Program-made: the position numbers and the translations under genes
In this document: positions 41,707 to 50,102 of the stretch, piece by piece
Layout of the letters: each line of letters begins with the position of its first letter
How positions within the stretch are numbered: the first letter of the stretch is position 1
Notes under the pieces: model-generated
What the model saw: the letters and a program-made list of their open reading frames with translations, nothing else
Database searches by the model: none
What the model was told of the DNA's origin: nothing
Source: Sphingomonas sp. S-NIH.Pt15_0812
Lineage (GTDB): Bacteria > Pseudomonadota > Alphaproteobacteria > Sphingomonadales > Sphingomonadaceae
Length of the DNA stretch: 64,000 nucleotides
Assembly (NCBI RefSeq): GCF_003951315.1
Contig: NZ_QLJH01000008.1
Span: 62,001 to 126,000 of the forward strand
Direction: 5' to 3'

Positions 41707-42567
41707 ATGAAGATCGGCTTCATCGGGCTGGGCCAGATGGGCAGCGCCATGGCGGCCAATCTCCTCAAGGCCGGTCATGCGGTAACGGTCTGGAACCGTT
41801 CGGCGGCGAAAGCCGATGCGCTTGTCGAGGCTGGTGCGACCCGGGCCAAGCGACCGATCGACGCCGCCCATGGCGATGTGGTGATGACCATGCTCGCCGA
41901 TGACCAGGCGGTGGTCGACACGGTGTTCGGCGAGGGAGGCATTGCCGGCGCCCCCGCGCTCCATATCGGGCACAGCACGATCAGCGTCGCGCTTGCCGAC
42001 CGACTGGCCGCGGAAAGCGGCACGGGCGGATATGTCTCGGCCCCGGTCTTCGGCCGCCCGCCGGCGGCGGCGGCCGGTACGCTGTTCGTCGTCGCTGCGG
42101 GGCCGGCGGCGGCGCTGGACCGCTGCGAGCCGATCCTTGATGCGATCGGTCAGCGCATCTTCCGGATCGGCGACATGCCGTCCGCCGCGAACCTGGTCAA
42201 GCTCAGCGGCAACTTCATGATCATGGCGGCGGTGGAAGCCATGGCCGAGGCGATGACCCTGGCGGAAAAAGGCGGCGTCGATCGCCGCACCCTGTTGGAG
42301 GTGCTGACGGGAACGCTGTTCGGCGCGCCGGTCTATCAGACCTATGGCGAAATCCTGGTCGAGGACCGGTTCAGGCCGGCCGGCTTCGCGGCACCTTTGG
42401 GGCTAAAGGACATGAGCCTGGTCGATACCGCCGCCACCACGTTCGGCGCGTCGATGCCGCTGCTCGGAATCGTTCGCGACCATCTCCGCACGGTGATCGC
42501 GGTGGAGGGGCCGGAGGTCGACTGGGCGGGCATCGCCCTCGCGGTGCGTGCCAGCGCCAAACTCTGA
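41707..42567 (+). CDS. NAD(P)-dependent oxidoreductase, 3-hydroxyisobutyrate dehydrogenase family
   Basis: The 286-residue protein starts after GGGAGGAAGG. It has the N-terminal Rossmann loop IGFIGLGQMGSAMAANLLKAGH, the family motifs SAPVFGRPPAAAAGTL and NLVKLSGNFM (substrate Lys), and a C-terminal PLGLKDMSLV. Related enzymes oxidise beta-hydroxyacids or reduce glyoxylate and succinic semialdehyde. The substrate is not determined. It follows the aldo/keto reductase by 82 nt. Confidence 0.9.
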   Translation: MKIGFIGLGQMGSAMAANLLKAGHAVTVWNRSAAKADALVEAGATRAKRPIDAAHGDVVMTMLADDQAVVDTVFGEGGIAGAPALHIGHSTISVALADRLAAESGTGGYVSAPVFGRPPAAAAGTLFVVAAGPAAALDRCEPILDAIGQRIFRIGDMPSAANLVKLSGNFMIMAAVEAMAEAMTLAEKGGVDRRTLLEVLTGTLFGAPVYQTYGEILVEDRFRPAGFAAPLGLKDMSLVDTAATTFGASMPLLGIVRDHLRTVIAVEGPEVDWAGIALAVRASAKL

Positions 42568-42695
42568 CGGCCGAACGCCTGGATGATGGGGCACCGTGCC
42601 CGAGGTCGCGGCGATCCGCCGATCAGGATCGACGCTCTTCTTTAGCCGCGTATGTTCTTCCTGGACCGAAGGCGTCACCAAACCGTTCCGTGACG

Positions 42696-43382
42696 ATGCA
42701 AGCGATCGAGACACGGGCATTGGCGAAGACGGTCGGTCGCGACCGCCGGCTCTTTCACGACCTAGCCATGTCGGTGTCGCCGGGTGAGCTGGTGGCGATC
42801 ACCGGGGACTCCGGCGTCGGCAAGTCGACGCTGCTCAACATCCTCGCCGGCCTCGACGACGCCGATGCGGGCGAGGTCCTGATCGAGGGAACATCGCTCG
42901 CCCCCCTTTCCGAGGCGGCCCGCACCCGGTTGCGACGCGAACGCATCGGCTTCGTTTTCCAGGCCTTCCACATCCTGCCCTACCTCACCCTCGAACAGAA
43001 TGTGGCCCTGCCCCTAGCGCTGATCTCGTCCGATGGCGCCGCGGCGCGGTCCCGTGCGGGCGCAATGCTGGCGGAGGTCGGGCTCGCGGATCGCGGCCGC
43101 GACTATGCGCGCGACCTGTCGGGTGGCGAGTTGCAGCGGGTGGCGATCGCCCGCGCGCTGGTCCACCGCCCGGCCGTCATCCTCGCCGACGAGCCGACGG
43201 GGAACCTCGATCCCGACACTGCCACCCGTGTGCTGCATCTCCTCGCACGCGCAGTGCGGTCGCGCGGGGCGGCGGCGGTGATCGTCACGCATTCCGCCGC
43301 CACCGCCGCAATCGCCGACCGGGTGCTTCGGCTGACCGCGAATGGACTGGTCGAACAGGTGCCGATGCCAGCGCATGGCTGA
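42696..43382 (+). CDS. ABC transporter ATP-binding protein (LolD/MacB-like)
   Basis: The protein has 228 residues from ATG 42696; a GTG at 42690 is the alternative start. Walker A GDSGVGKSTLLN, Q-loop FVFQAFHILPYLT, signature DLSGGELQRVAIARAL and Walker B VILADEPTGNLD are complete. The LTLEQNVALPL segment is typical of the LolD/MacB subfamily that drives mechanotransmission permeases rather than importers. Its stop overlaps the permease gene by 8 nt. Confidence 0.93.
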   Translation: MQAIETRALAKTVGRDRRLFHDLAMSVSPGELVAITGDSGVGKSTLLNILAGLDDADAGEVLIEGTSLAPLSEAARTRLRRERIGFVFQAFHILPYLTLEQNVALPLALISSDGAAARSRAGAMLAEVGLADRGRDYARDLSGGELQRVAIARALVHRPAVILADEPTGNLDPDTATRVLHLLARAVRSRGAAAVIVTHSAATAAIADRVLRLTANGLVEQVPMPAHG

Positions 43383-45888
43383 GGCAGGACTGTTCCGCTC
43401 GCGCCTCGCGCTGGCCTGGCTGGTGCTGGGCGAGTGGCGTTCGCATCCGGGCCGCTTCGCCGCCACGGCCCTGGCGATCGCCGTCGGCGTGGCGCTCGGC
43501 TTCGCCGTCCACCTCGTCAACGGGTCGGCGCTCGCCTCGTTCGAGGCGGCGGTGACCGGCTTGAACGGCGCCGCCGACCTCCAGGTCAGCGCCCGCACCC
43601 CGCTCGGCTTCGACGAGCGGCTTTACCCGCGCGTCGCCACCGCACCCGGCGTCGCCGATGCGAGCCCCGTCATCAGCCTGCCCGCGCGCGCGGGCAATGG
43701 CCGCTTCACCCTGCTGGGTGTCGACGTAATCCGCGCCGGCGCGGTGACGCCCAGCCTGGTCGGCGCGCGGCCCGCCGGGCCGGATGCCCGGAGCGATGAC
43801 ATCTTCGCCGAAGATGGCCTGTACCTGTCACGTGCGGCGCTGGCGGCGGTCGGTGCCAGCGTCGGCGACCGCGTTGCCGTCAAGGCCAATGGCCGCACCG
43901 CCCGCCTCAGGGTCGCCGGAACCCTTCCCGGCGCCCCGGCGGGCCAGGCGCTGGGCACGATCGACATAGCGGCGGCTCAGTGGCGCTTCGGCCGGCTCGG
44001 CCGGATCGACCGGCTCGACCTGAAGCTGGGCGACCGCGCGGTCGCGGAACGCGCCCTGCTCGATCTCCTCGGTGCGGATGCGACCATCCGATCGGGTGAA
44101 AGCCAGGCACGGCAGGGCGATGCGCTCAGCCGCGCCTACCGGGTCAATCTCGACATGCTCGCGCTCGTCGCGCTCCTCACCGGCGGCTTCCTGGTCTTCT
44201 CGGCCCAGACGCTGTCGGTGACCCGCCGGCTGCGCGCCTTCGCGCTGGTGCGGACCCTCGGACTGCCCCGCGCCGGCATCGTTGCCGCCGTGGCGCTGGA
44301 GGGGGCCATCATCGGCATCGTCGGCGCGGCCTTGGGGCTTGCGGCCGGCTACGCCATGGCGGTGGCAGCGCTGCGGCTGCTCGGCGGTGACCTGGGCGGC
44401 GGCTATTTCGGAGGCGGCGCGGCGCACATCGTGTTCCAGCCGGTCGCCGCCGCGACCTTCTTCGCCCTTGGCGTGGCGGCCGCGCTTCTCGGCAGCGTCC
44501 TGCCGGCGCGATCGGCGGCGCGCGCGGCCCCTGCGGCCGCGTTGAAGAACGCCGGCGACATACTCGATCCGCGAGCGCCGGTGCCATGGCGGCCGGCGTT
44601 GGTGCTGCTCATCGCCGGCGGCGGCGCGGCGCTCCTGCCGGCGATCGGCGGCCTTCCCCTGTTCGGCTTCGCCAGCATGGCGCTTTTGCTGGCGGGCGGT
44701 ATCGCCGGCGTGCCGTGGCTGGTGCGGTGGCTTCTCGGACCATGGCGGGGACGCGATATCGCGTCGGTCCCCCGGCTGCTGGCCATCCGCCACGTCCAGG
44801 GCGCACCGGGCCAGGCGGCGATCGCGTTGTGCGGCATCGTCGCATCCACCGCGCTGATGATCGCGATGGCGACGATGGTGACCAGCTTTCGGGGCGCCGT
44901 CGACGACTGGTTGGGCCAGGTCCTGTCGGCCGATCTCTACCTGCGCGCCGACAGCGGCGATCTCGACTCCGCGACGCAGCGCCGAATCGCCGCCGTTGCG
45001 GGGATCCGGGGCGCGGCGTTCAGCCGACAACTGCCGCTGACGATCGTTGCGGATCGCCCGCCGGTCACGCTCATCGTCCGGCCGGTCCGTGGTGACGTGG
45101 CGGACCCGCTGCTCGTCCTGCTGGAGCAGGCGAAGGTTCCCGCCGGCGCGACGCCGATCTGGGCGTCGGAGCCGGCCGCCCGCCTCTATGGCTGGTCCCC
45201 CGGCCGCTCGGTCATGCTCCCGGTCGGAGGGCGATCGACCCGCTTCGTGGTCGCCGGCGTGTGGCGCGACTATGCCCGCCAGCAGGGCGCGGTGGTGATC
45301 CGTGATGTCGACTATGTTCGACTGACGGGGGATCGCGGCCGTGACGAGGCGGCGATCACTCTCGCGCCCGGCGCGGATCCCGCGACCGTGCGCCGCGCCG
45401 TGGCGGCGATGCTACCGCCGGGCATATCGGTGGCGGAACCCGCCACGCTCCGCCGCTTCGCCCTCCAGCTTTTCGACAGGAGTTTCGCCATCACCTATGG
45501 ACTGGAGGCGGTGGCGATCCTCGTCGGCCTGGCCGGGGTGGCGGCGACGATGTCCGCCCAGACGATCGCACGATCGAAGGAGTTCGGCATGCTCCGCCAT
45601 CTCGGCCTGACCAGGCGACAGGTGACCGCGATGCTCGCGAGCGAGGGCGCGCTGCTCGGGCTGATCGGCGCGGTGGCGGGGGTGGCGCTCGGCGCCCTGC
45701 TGGGCCAGGTGTTGATCCATGTCGTCAATCCGCAGTCGTTCAACTGGACGATGACGACGATCTGGCCGTTTGCAACGATCGCCGGGGTGACGGCGGCGCT
45801 GACCGTCGCCGCGGCGGTGACGGCGATGCTGGCCGGCCGGCGGGCGACCGCCGCAGACGCCGTCGCCGCCGTTCGGGAGGATTGGTGA
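43375..45888 (+). CDS. FtsX-like ABC permease
   Basis: The 837-residue protein has an N-terminal membrane helix (AATALAIAVGVALGFAVHLV), a large periplasmic domain and two FtsX-type three-helix modules near residues 255-380 and 700-830 (SKEFGMLRHLGLTRRQVTAMLASEGALLG). This two-module layout fits permeases paired with LolD-like ATPases in lipoprotein or small-molecule export. The stop overlaps the start of the CrtC-like gene by one base (TGATG). Confidence 0.9.
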   Translation: MAEAGLFRSRLALAWLVLGEWRSHPGRFAATALAIAVGVALGFAVHLVNGSALASFEAAVTGLNGAADLQVSARTPLGFDERLYPRVATAPGVADASPVISLPARAGNGRFTLLGVDVIRAGAVTPSLVGARPAGPDARSDDIFAEDGLYLSRAALAAVGASVGDRVAVKANGRTARLRVAGTLPGAPAGQALGTIDIAAAQWRFGRLGRIDRLDLKLGDRAVAERALLDLLGADATIRSGESQARQGDALSRAYRVNLDMLALVALLTGGFLVFSAQTLSVTRRLRAFALVRTLGLPRAGIVAAVALEGAIIGIVGAALGLAAGYAMAVAALRLLGGDLGGGYFGGGAAHIVFQPVAAATFFALGVAAALLGSVLPARSAARAAPAAALKNAGDILDPRAPVPWRPALVLLIAGGGAALLPAIGGLPLFGFASMALLLAGGIAGVPWLVRWLLGPWRGRDIASVPRLLAIRHVQGAPGQAAIALCGIVASTALMIAMATMVTSFRGAVDDWLGQVLSADLYLRADSGDLDSATQRRIAAVAGIRGAAFSRQLPLTIVADRPPVTLIVRPVRGDVADPLLVLLEQAKVPAGATPIWASEPAARLYGWSPGRSVMLPVGGRSTRFVVAGVWRDYARQQGAVVIRDVDYVRLTGDRGRDEAAITLAPGADPATVRRAVAAMLPPGISVAEPATLRRFALQLFDRSFAITYGLEAVAILVGLAGVAATMSAQTIARSKEFGMLRHLGLTRRQVTAMLASEGALLGLIGAVAGVALGALLGQVLIHVVNPQSFNWTMTTIWPFATIAGVTAALTVAAAVTAMLAGRRATAADAVAAVREDW

Positions 45889-46940
45889 TGCGTGCGCTTC
45901 TCGCGCTGGTCGCGGCTGCGGGACTGGCCGCGCCCTCCCCCTACCCCGTGGTACGCCCCGGCATCCGGCTGTCCTTCCCCGCGGATCACGGGGCGCATCC
46001 CGCATTCCGGACCGAATGGTGGTACGTCACCGGCTGGCTAAAGGGCGAGGACGGCCGCGATATCGGCTTCCAGATCACCTTCTTTCGCGTCAATCCGCAC
46101 GCCACCACCGACAATCCCAGTCGCTTCGCCGCCCGCCAGGTCATCTTCGCCCATGCCGCGCTGTCGGACTCACGGATCGGACATATCCTCCATACCGAGC
46201 GCGCCGCCCGTGCGGGTTTCAGTCTGGCGGGCGCGGCGACCGGTGACGCCGACGTACGGCTGAACGGGTGGACCTTCCGCCGGCTTCGTGACGGACGCTT
46301 CGCCAGCCGGGTGGGTGGTCGCGACTTTACGCTGGACCTCAGCTTCCGTCCCACCCAGCCGCCACTCGCGCAGGGGGCGAATGGGTATAGCCGCAAGGGT
46401 CCGAAGCCGGCGCAGGCGAGCTACTATTATTCGATGCCGCACCTCGCCGCGTCGGGGACGCTCATCCGCGCGGGCCGGAGCGAACGCCTAAGCGGGGAGG
46501 CATGGCTCGATCGGGAATGGTCGTCGGACTATCTCGCTACCGATGCCGCCGGCTGGGACTGGACCGGGCTCAATCTCGACGATGGCGCCGCGCTGATGGC
46601 GTTCCGCATCCGCGGCAAGGGTGGCGGGGTGCTCTGGTCGGGCGGATCCTATCGCCGCCCCGACGGACGCATCACCCGGCTGTCGCCTCGGGATGTGGCC
46701 TTCTCGCCCAAGGCGACCTGGCGGTCGGCGCGCACGGGCGCGCGCTATCCCGTCGCGCAACTGTTGCGGATACGCTTGCCCGAGGGCATCCGCGCCTTCC
46801 CGCTTCGGCCAATGTTCGCCGACCAGGAGGTCGATGCCCGCGCCGCCGGACAGCCCGTATATTGGGAGGGCGCGGTCCGGACCAACAGCGGGAGAGGCTA
46901 TCTGGAACTGACCGGCTATGCCGCTCCCCTGCGTATGTGA
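45888..46940 (+). CDS. Exported CrtC/AttH-like lipocalin-fold protein
   Basis: The 350-residue protein has a signal peptide (RALLALVAAAGLAAP) and the CrtC/AttH pattern: FPADHGAHPAFRTEWWYVTG, GFQITFFRV, AQASYYYSMPHLAASGTL, SGEAWLDREWSSDYL and GWDWTGLNLDDG. CrtC is carotenoid hydratase, but proteins of this type encoded next to an ABC ATPase and an FtsX permease form a separate secretion-linked group. It is probably the periplasmic partner of the transporter. Carotenoid chemistry is a weaker alternative. Confidence 0.85.
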   Translation: MRALLALVAAAGLAAPSPYPVVRPGIRLSFPADHGAHPAFRTEWWYVTGWLKGEDGRDIGFQITFFRVNPHATTDNPSRFAARQVIFAHAALSDSRIGHILHTERAARAGFSLAGAATGDADVRLNGWTFRRLRDGRFASRVGGRDFTLDLSFRPTQPPLAQGANGYSRKGPKPAQASYYYSMPHLAASGTLIRAGRSERLSGEAWLDREWSSDYLATDAAGWDWTGLNLDDGAALMAFRIRGKGGGVLWSGGSYRRPDGRITRLSPRDVAFSPKATWRSARTGARYPVAQLLRIRLPEGIRAFPLRPMFADQEVDARAAGQPVYWEGAVRTNSGRGYLELTGYAAPLRM

Positions 46941-47135
46941 GGGGCGCATCCCGCTGGAAATCCGCTGACTTTGGAACGCCGCGTCGCCGACCATGGCGTC
47001 GCTTGAATGTCTGGCTTCGAGAAGGCTTTACACTAGGCTGGGATGTCGGCCTGGCCACATGTCCAATGGCGTCGGCCTATTCGAGCGAAATGGATGCGGA
47101 CCCCATATGGTGCGTTCGAGAACTGGGAGACAATC

Positions 47136-47435
47136 ATGTCGGTGAAGATAGTCGCATTCGTCAGCGTCAAGCCAGGTCGGGAGGAAGCGTTCGTCGCGGC
47201 GGCACAGACCTGCATCGCCGCCTCCCGGGCCGAGCCGGGCGTGCTCTACTACGACCTGTGGCGAGAGAAGGACGGGGACCGACGGTTCGTCTTCAACGAA
47301 CTCTATGTCGACGACGCCGCCGTCCAGGCGCACATGGCGTCGGACCATTTCAAGGCGTTCGGCATCGCCGCACGCGACCTAGCTGTGGCGCGACCGAGCA
47401 TCACCATAGCCCAAGCGGTCGACGTGGCCGGCTGA
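47136..47435 (+). CDS. Antibiotic biosynthesis monooxygenase (ABM) domain protein
   Basis: The 99-residue protein begins MSVKIVAFVSVKPGREEAFV, with GGGAG upstream, and contains AEPGVLYYDLW, FVFNELYVDDAAVQAHMASDHF. These are hallmarks of the ABM dimeric ferredoxin-like fold (YgiN/LsrG type), which acts on quinones or other small molecules without metals. It is a single gene followed by a hairpin. Confidence 0.88.
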   Translation: MSVKIVAFVSVKPGREEAFVAAAQTCIAASRAEPGVLYYDLWREKDGDRRFVFNELYVDDAAVQAHMASDHFKAFGIAARDLAVARPSITIAQAVDVAG

Positions 47436-47436
47436 C

Positions 47437-47485
47437 GGGGAGACCCGCCCCGGAATGCCATCTCCGGCACCGGGGTCACCTCCCC
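47437..47485. terminator. Hairpin between convergent ABM and TspO genes
   Basis: GGGGAG (47437-47442) and CCCCGG (47448-47453) pair with CCGGGG (47470-47475) and CTCCCC (47480-47485), leaving a small internal loop. It begins just after the ABM stop and may end transcripts from both sides. Confidence 0.4.
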
Positions 47486-47558
47486 TGCCGACGACGTCGC
47501 ATATCGGGCATCATGCCCGCGCGCCCCGCCGAGCAGCTGTATCGGACACCCGGTCGTT

Positions 47559-48086
47559 TCAGGAGCCTTTCGGTTGGTTGTCGCGCCATATCCGCTCGGC
47601 GAGCAACGTTGCAAACCCCAGCCAGGCGACAAAAGGCACCCCCATGGCGGCGGCCGGCCGGTCGACCTTCGCGGCGGCCATGACATAGGTCGCACCGGTG
47701 GCGACCATCGCGCCAGAAGCGGCCGCGCTGGCGCCAAGCCGCTTCTGGCGGAAGAAGAGTTGTGTCCAGCCTCCCACCATCGCGGTATTGGCCAGCCACA
47801 GGCCGATCGCGGCGTTGCGGGCACGCCCGGCCGGATGTCGCAACAGACGATAGCCGCCGATCGCGAGGCCGGTTTCGAGGACGGGCCAGACCGCGCCGAA
47901 GGCTGCGTCGGGCGGCGTATAGCCCGGCTTGTCCAGTCGCCGATACCAGCGGCGGATGCCGGGATGCGAGGGATCGGGCGCGTTACGTCGCCCGACAAGC
48001 GCGCTCGCGCCAAGCACCACACCGACCGTCGCCAGCGCCGCCAAGCGCGGAAGGCCACCGGGTGCAAGGGGGTCGGGCCGCGCCAT
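47559..48086 (-). CDS. tspO: TspO/MBR family protein
   Basis: The 175-residue protein has five likely membrane helices and the TspO motifs RRWYRRLDKPGYTPPDAAFG, AVWPVLETG, GGWTQLFF and FVAWLGFATLLAERIWRDN. It is almost the same as the C-terminal domain of the fusion at 31339-33069: by hand count about 131 of 151 aligned residues match. TspO proteins bind tetrapyrroles and take part in oxygen, light or oxidative-stress responses. Its start lies 4 nt after the glutaredoxin-like gene. Confidence 0.9.
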   Translation of the reverse strand: MARPDPLAPGGLPRLAALATVGVVLGASALVGRRNAPDPSHPGIRRWYRRLDKPGYTPPDAAFGAVWPVLETGLAIGGYRLLRHPAGRARNAAIGLWLANTAMVGGWTQLFFRQKRLGASAAASGAMVATGATYVMAAAKVDRPAAAMGVPFVAWLGFATLLAERIWRDNQPKGS

Positions 48087-48090
48087 GGGC

Positions 48091-48339
48091 TCAAGCCTGC
48101 CCAAGATAGCGTTCGAGTTCGTCGCTACCGCCGATCCGCTCGCCATCGATGAAGATTTGCGGCGTGGTGGCGACCTCCTGTTCCGCCTTGAAGGCATCGA
48201 CCTCCTCACGCGTTCGGAGAAGTCGATCGTCGACGGTGAAGCCCGCCCCCTCCAGCATCTGCTTGGCACGGACGCCGAACGGACAGGTATGTTCGGGCAG
48301 CACCATACGGTAAAGGGTCGCCATCCTGCTATCCGCCAT
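48091..48339 (-). CDS. Glutaredoxin-like protein
   Basis: The 82-residue protein starts at ATG 48339 behind GGAG. It has the monothiol-like motif HTCPFGVRAKQML, the conserved cis-proline segment TTPQIFIDGERIGGSDELERYL and full glutaredoxin length. It should participate in thiol redox or iron-sulfur handling. It is co-directional with tspO and only 4 nt away, a pairing that suggests a common stress role. Confidence 0.88.
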   Translation of the reverse strand: MADSRMATLYRMVLPEHTCPFGVRAKQMLEGAGFTVDDRLLRTREEVDAFKAEQEVATTPQIFIDGERIGGSDELERYLGQA

Positions 48340-48476
48340 CACATATCTCCGCGAGCCTGAACGCTCATGGGGCTATAGCGACCGGCACCGCGCGACGTTC
48401 CGGGCTCGGCTTCCAGGACAGCCTAGATCCCCTGCGATATAGGGAGAGGCTGCATTCCTCTTTCCCGGCGGAACGA

Positions 48477-48501
48477 GCCCCCGCAATCGAGCGGCGGGGG
48501 C
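48477..48501. terminator. Hairpin after the efflux operon
   Basis: GCCCCCGC (48477-48484) and GCGGGGGC (48494-48501) form a perfect 8-bp GC stem with a 9-nt loop, 48 nt beyond the emrB stop on the reverse strand. No T-run follows. It lies in the 209-nt gap between the efflux operon and the glutaredoxin gene. Confidence 0.5.
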
Positions 48502-48548
48502 CAATCCTTGCGATGACAATGGTCGAGCCTGATCGGTATCGGCTCCGC

Positions 48549-50102
48549 TCAATCCGCGGCGATCGGGCCGGAGGGCGCGTTCGGGCGGCGCGTGAACCAC
48601 ACGATCGGGATCATCACCGCGCACAGCCAGGCCGACAGGCGGAACAGGTCGGTCGAGGCGAGCAGATAGGCCTGCCCCACCATCTGCCGCGTCACCGCGG
48701 CGGCCGCCCGCGTCTCGTTCAGCCCCAGCCTGGCGAGGCCGTCGCGCGCCATCTGCCACGGCACCCCCTGCCCGATCGCCTCGGACAGCCGGCTCTGGTG
48801 CAGCGCCTCGCGCCGGTCCCAAGCGGTGGTGATGATCGAGGCGGCGAACGACCCGGCGACGATGCGGGTGAAGTTCGACAAGCCGGTCGCGGACGGCAAT
48901 CGCTGGGCCGGGATGCGGTCGAGCGAGATGGTGAGCATCGCCAGGAAGAAGGTGCTCATCGCCACCCCCTGCACCAGCACCGGCAGCATGATCTGCCCGA
49001 AACTGGCATTGGCGGTCAGCAGCGAGCGCATCCAATAGGAGGCGGCGAAGGACACGAACGCCACGGTCGCCAGCCAGCGCGCATCGATCTTGCCCGACAT
49101 CCGCGCGACGAAGGGCGTCAGCAGCACCGCGACCACGCCGCTCGGCGCCGCGACCAGTCCGGCCCAGGTCGCGGTATAGCCGATCTGCGTCTGCAGCCAC
49201 AGCGGCAGCAGCAGCGTGTTGGCGAAGAACACCGCATAGCCGAGACAGAAGGCGACCGCGCCGATCGTGAAGTTGCGGCTCTTGAACAGCGACAGGTCGA
49301 CGATCGGATTGGCGTCCGTCATTTCCCAGATGATCCAGGCGATCGCACCGACCACCGCGACGGCGCCGAACACGACGATGCGCGGCGACTGGAACCAGTC
49401 GTCATTCTTGCCCAGGTCCAGCATGCATTGCAGCGACCCGACCCACAGCACGAGCAGGAACAGCCCGACCTTGTCGATCGGCAGCTTGCGGGTCGGCGTC
49501 TCGCGATCCTTCAGCCCGCGCCAGCACAAAGAGGCGCAGATCAGACCGAAGGGCACGTTGATCAGGAAGATCCAGCTCCAGTGGTAATTGTCGGAGATGT
49601 AACCGCCCAGGATCGGGCCCATGATCGGCGCGACGAGCGTCGTCATCGACCAGATGCCGAGCGCGGTGGACCGCCGGTCGGCCGCGAAGATCGAGATCAG
49701 CAGCGCCTGGCTGCCCGGCATCATCGGCCCCGACACGGCGCCTTGCAGCACGCGGAAGAAGATCAGCGACGACAGGTTCCAGGCGATGCCGCACAGGAAG
49801 GAGGCGATGGTGAACAGCAGCACCGACAGGCAGAAGGTCCGCACCACGCCGAACCGCCCCATCAGGAAACCGGTCAGCGGCACGCCGATGCCGTTGGCCA
49901 CCGCGAAGGCGGTGATGACCCAGGTCGAATTGTCGCTCGATACGCCGAGATTGCCGGCGAGCGTCGGCAGCGACACGTTGGCGATGGTCGAATCGAGCAC
50001 CTGCATGAAGGTGCCGACCGCCAGCGCGATCGCGATCACCGCCAGCTTGCCGCCGGCGAGCGGGGGCGGCCCCTCGCCGGCCGCCGGGGCCGGGCCGGCC
50101 AT
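48549..50102 (-). CDS. emrB: DHA2-family (EmrB/QacA) drug efflux MFS transporter
   Basis: The 517-residue protein has 14 likely transmembrane helices. DHA2 motifs include FMQVLDSTIANVSLPTLAG, WVITAFAVANGIGVPLTGF, the motif-A loop GRFGVVRTF and motif C GPILGGYISDNYHW. It is the inner-membrane pump of an EmrA-EmrB-outer-membrane-channel complex, exporting hydrophobic drugs with proton flow. The start overlaps emrA by one base. The other two components and a MarR repressor are in the same operon. Confidence 0.93.
   Translation of the reverse strand: MAGPAPAAGEGPPPLAGGKLAVIAIALAVGTFMQVLDSTIANVSLPTLAGNLGVSSDNSTWVITAFAVANGIGVPLTGFLMGRFGVVRTFCLSVLLFTIASFLCGIAWNLSSLIFFRVLQGAVSGPMMPGSQALLISIFAADRRSTALGIWSMTTLVAPIMGPILGGYISDNYHWSWIFLINVPFGLICASLCWRGLKDRETPTRKLPIDKVGLFLLVLWVGSLQCMLDLGKNDDWFQSPRIVVFGAVAVVGAIAWIIWEMTDANPIVDLSLFKSRNFTIGAVAFCLGYAVFFANTLLLPLWLQTQIGYTATWAGLVAAPSGVVAVLLTPFVARMSGKIDARWLATVAFVSFAASYWMRSLLTANASFGQIMLPVLVQGVAMSTFFLAMLTISLDRIPAQRLPSATGLSNFTRIVAGSFAASIITTAWDRREALHQSRLSEAIGQGVPWQMARDGLARLGLNETRAAAAVTRQMVGQAYLLASTDLFRLSAWLCAVMIPIVWFTRRPNAPSGPIAAD

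Noticed and set aside
45888-46940. Carotenoid hydratase CrtC in a carotenoid pathway
   Set aside because: No other carotenoid genes are present. The gene overlaps an FtsX permease gene in an export-type operon and the protein has a signal peptide.
47003-47034. Sigma-70 promoter TTGAAT and TACACT before the ABM gene
   Set aside because: The spacer is 20 nt, longer than the normal 16-18, so the pair is not convincing.
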